Assembly (NCBI GenBank): GCA_009918005.1
Contig: RGDC01000003.1
Span: 1-41,541, forward strand
Reading direction: 5' to 3'
DNA: 41,541 nt
Source of the DNA: Actinomycetota bacterium
GTDB lineage: Bacteria > Actinomycetota > Actinomycetes > S36-B12 > UBA5976
Below, piece after piece: positions 39,964-41,541 of this stretch; the stretch's first letter is position 1, and every line of letters starts with the position of its first letter. The notes beneath the pieces were generated by a model. That model did not search any database, was not told the origin of the DNA, and saw only the letters and a program-made list of their open reading frames with translations. The translations under genes and the position numbers were made by a program.

Positions 39964-41031
39964 TTATTTAAGCGGTTCACCAAACATCCCACGTTGTTTG
40001 GGATCAATGACTTCAACGATTCTTTGTAAATCTTCCAAAGTTGCGAACTCAATGATTACTTTGCCCCGGGACTTTCCGACCTGAACTGTGACTCTGGTGT
40101 CCAAGCGATCAGACAGTCGCTCTCCTATAGATTTCAGGCCTGGTGCACTGATCTTGCCCGTTGACTTCTTCGTAGTTGGTTTAGCTTGTTTCTCTTCTTG
40201 TCCCAAGGAAACAATTTCTTCCACAGTTCGAACCGAAAGGCCTTCAGCAACAATTCGACTCGCTAGCCGTTCTATTGCGCCTTGATCTTTAAGTCCAAGT
40301 AGCGCTCTGGCGTGTCCGGCTGAGATAACGCCCGCAGCTACCCGACGTTGCACTGCCAGTGGCAAATTCAGTAGGCGAAGTGTGTTGGAGATTTGTGGTC
40401 GGGAACGACCTAGTCGAGTCGCAAGCTCATCTTGAGTTCCACCAAAATCTTCTAATAGCTGCTTGTATGCTGCAGCTTCTTCAAGGGGGGTTAGCGCAGC
40501 GCGATGAAGGTTTTCCAGCAATGCATCTCGAAGCATTTGATCATCGGCGGTTTCCCGAATCAGCGCTGGAATCGTTTTGAATCCTGCTTTTTTGCTGGCA
40601 CGCAATCGCCTCTCGCCTGCTACCAGTTCGTATCCCCCACCATTTGCTGGACGCACCACAATTGGTTGCAGTAAGCCAACTTCTTGGATCGAATGAACTA
40701 ACTCAGCTAAGGCCTCGTCATCAAATACCTGGCGTGGTTGTTGCGCATTTGGCACTATGGAACGAATCGCAAGTTCGGCAAAAGTTAGGCCTGCGATAGC
40801 TGTTGGCGCTTGGCTGTTGCCTTGGGCCGCGGGAGCTACCGCCGATTTGGCAGGCGCCTTTGCGGCTGGCTTTGCAGCGGATTTACTTACTGGCACTGTT
40901 TTTTTGGGTGCTGCGGCTTTCTTTCCTGGTTTGCCACCAGTTCCAGCCTTTGGGCTTGAGCTGGCTGTTTCACGTGAAACATCTGGGATCAGGGCTCCTA
41001 AGCCACGGCCTAAGCTTTGTCGTTTTGCCAT
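39964..41031 (-). CDS. parB: ParB: chromosome partitioning CTPase / parS-binding protein
   Basis: Binds parS, spreads as a CTP clamp and recruits SMC. 355 residues. N-terminal ParA-interacting peptide MAKRQSLGRGLGALIP (1-16). A long low-complexity Ala/Lys/Pro linker (about 24-80) is followed by the CTP-binding motifs GERRLRA (139-145) and ENLHR (173-177), and the helix-turn-helix TQDELATRLGRSRPQISN (199-216). A C-terminal dimerisation domain (about 300-355) ends it. The ATG lies four bases after the parA stop. A parS site is embedded in codons 17-22. Confidence 0.96.
   Translation of the reverse strand: MAKRQSLGRGLGALIPDVSRETASSSPKAGTGGKPGKKAAAPKKTVPVSKSAAKPAAKAPAKSAVAPAAQGNSQAPTAIAGLTFAELAIRSIVPNAQQPRQVFDDEALAELVHSIQEVGLLQPIVVRPANGGGYELVAGERRLRASKKAGFKTIPALIRETADDQMLRDALLENLHRAALTPLEEAAAYKQLLEDFGGTQDELATRLGRSRPQISNTLRLLNLPLAVQRRVAAGVISAGHARALLGLKDQGAIERLASRIVAEGLSVRTVEEIVSLGQEEKQAKPTTKKSTGKISAPGLKSIGERLSDRLDTRVTVQVGKSRGKVIIEFATLEDLQRIVEVIDPKQRGMFGEPLK
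40966..40981. promoter_or_regulatory. parS centromere site inside parB
   Basis: TGTTTCACGTGAAACA is a perfect 16-bp match to the canonical bacterial parS consensus. It encodes the VSRET segment of ParB (codons 17-22). parS sites inside or beside parAB are well known and cluster near oriC. Confidence 0.95.
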
Positions 41032-41035
41032 TACA

Positions 41036-41541
41036 TTAACCCTTCTGCTTACGTTCGGTGATTTCTCGTGCTGCTGCTAAATAAGCCACTGCCCCGGTTG
41101 ACCCCGGGTCATAAGTCATTACAGATTGTCCAAATGAGGGAGCCTCGGCCACATAAATCGAGCGTGGGATTACGGTTTCTAGAACCTTTTTTCCAAAGTA
41201 TCCCCGAACCTCTTCTACATAGTGCTTACTTCAAGCTCGGGATTAAGGCGCTCTTTCGCAAACTCGATTGTCCGCAAAAGTTGTTGGACACCCTCAAGTG
41301 CATAAAATTCACATTGGATAGGGATCAATACTTCCTTTACCGCAGCTAAGGCATTAATTGTCAACATTCCTAAGCTTGGCGGGCAATCAATAAACACGTA
41401 GTCCATTTCGTGTTCAGCCAGGAAATCTGCCAAGGCTGCCTTTAGTAAAAAGGGGCGCTCGGCTTCAGCCACTGTGGAAATTAGTTCGATGTCTGCGCCG
41501 GCTAAATCCAACGTGGCCGGCAGAACCCATAGGGAGTCAAA
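41036..41541 (-). pseudogene. parA: ParA chromosome partitioning ATPase, 3' part (frameshifted, 5' end outside the window)
   Basis: ParA-family Walker-type ATPase that moves ParB-parS complexes. From the window edge the frame reads FDSLWVLPATLDLAGADIEL and continues through FIDCPPSLGMLTINALAAV and PIQCEFYALEGVQQLL to LNPELEVSTM, then a TAG stop (complement of 41215-41217). The expected C-terminus continues in another frame, VEEVRGYFGKKVLETVIPRS, then YVAEAPSFGQSVMTYDPGS, to TAA at 41036-41038. Family proteins have about 14-15 residues (ILLTMYDxRTxLA-like) between these parts, and they are missing here. Because parA is rarely lost, a sequencing or assembly error near the clone end is plausible; a true lesion is the alternative. 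Confidence 0.85.

Noticed and set aside
1..41541. CRISPR arrays, tRNA or rRNA genes, insertion sequences, prophage
   Set aside because: No regularly spaced repeats, cloverleaf genes, transposase or integrase motifs were seen on either strand by eye; a tRNA scan could still be run.

Overview
The window looks like an origin-proximal piece of a streamlined, low-to-mid-GC actinobacterial chromosome. The clues are the gene order fhaA-fhaB-pstP-ftsW-pbpA-pknB-trpG next to crgA, the set ponA / DUF5318 / PadR / ino1 with rpsF-ssb-rpsR-rplI, and pcnA / DUF6049 / murJ / trxB / trxA / cwlM / parB / parA. As I remember them, these sets lie on both sides of oriC in Mycobacterium tuberculosis (around Rv0009-Rv0020, Rv0046-Rv0056 and Rv3907c-Rv3918c). 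Base composition by eye is in the mid-40s percent GC (not counted). Spacing is very tight, with many ATGA/TGATG overlaps, many GTG starts and many leaderless promoters. With a nucleoside-uptake and salvage cluster, this suggests a freshwater acI-type lineage (Nanopelagicales). That placement is inference; no rRNA is present to prove it.

Layout. (1) 1-8654: nucleoside uptake and catabolism: a partial ABC ATPase, two permeases (the first frameshifted), cytidine deaminase, thymidine phosphorylase, a cupin, adenosine deaminase, then deoxyribose-phosphate aldolase and a PGM2-type mutase on the minus strand. Together they can take nucleosides to glyceraldehyde-3-phosphate and acetaldehyde. (2) 8675-9496: a thioredoxin-type glutathione peroxidase and a small membrane protein. 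(3) 9612-17270: the cell-envelope signalling operon (two FHA proteins, PP2C phosphatase, FtsW/RodA, PBP2-like transpeptidase, PASTA kinase PknB) and a glutamine amidotransferase. (4) 17289-21382, minus strand: a DUF881 protein, CrgA, a rhomboid protease, a cyclophilin, and the rpsF-ssb-rpsR-rplI operon with a structured leader. (5) 21566-26831: an AP endonuclease, a FemX-like ligase, an alanine-racemase-like enzyme and the bifunctional PBP PonA. (6) 26836-30748: DUF5318 protein, PadR regulator with a large palindromic operator, inositol-phosphate synthase, MFS exporter. (7) 30745-41541: PcnA, DUF6049 protein, MurJ, a membrane pseudokinase, TrxB, TrxA, a CwlM-like pseudo-amidase, ParB (with a parS site inside its gene) and the C-terminal part of ParA (frameshifted).

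Functionally, the window gathers most of the actinobacterial cell-wall checkpoint: the sensor kinase PknB, its phosphatase PstP, the FHA readers, the flippase MurJ, a kinase-dead partner, the CwlM regulator, and the synthases FtsW, PbpA and PonA. The separate pknA, sigM and mutT4 genes expected from the mycobacterial order are absent here.

No tRNA, rRNA, CRISPR array or insertion sequence was recognised, and no gene-free stretch exceeds about 200 bases. Two genes, one near each end of the window (the permease at about 1095 and parA at about 41218), have lost both reading frame and a short conserved segment; a sequencing or assembly cause is plausible for both.
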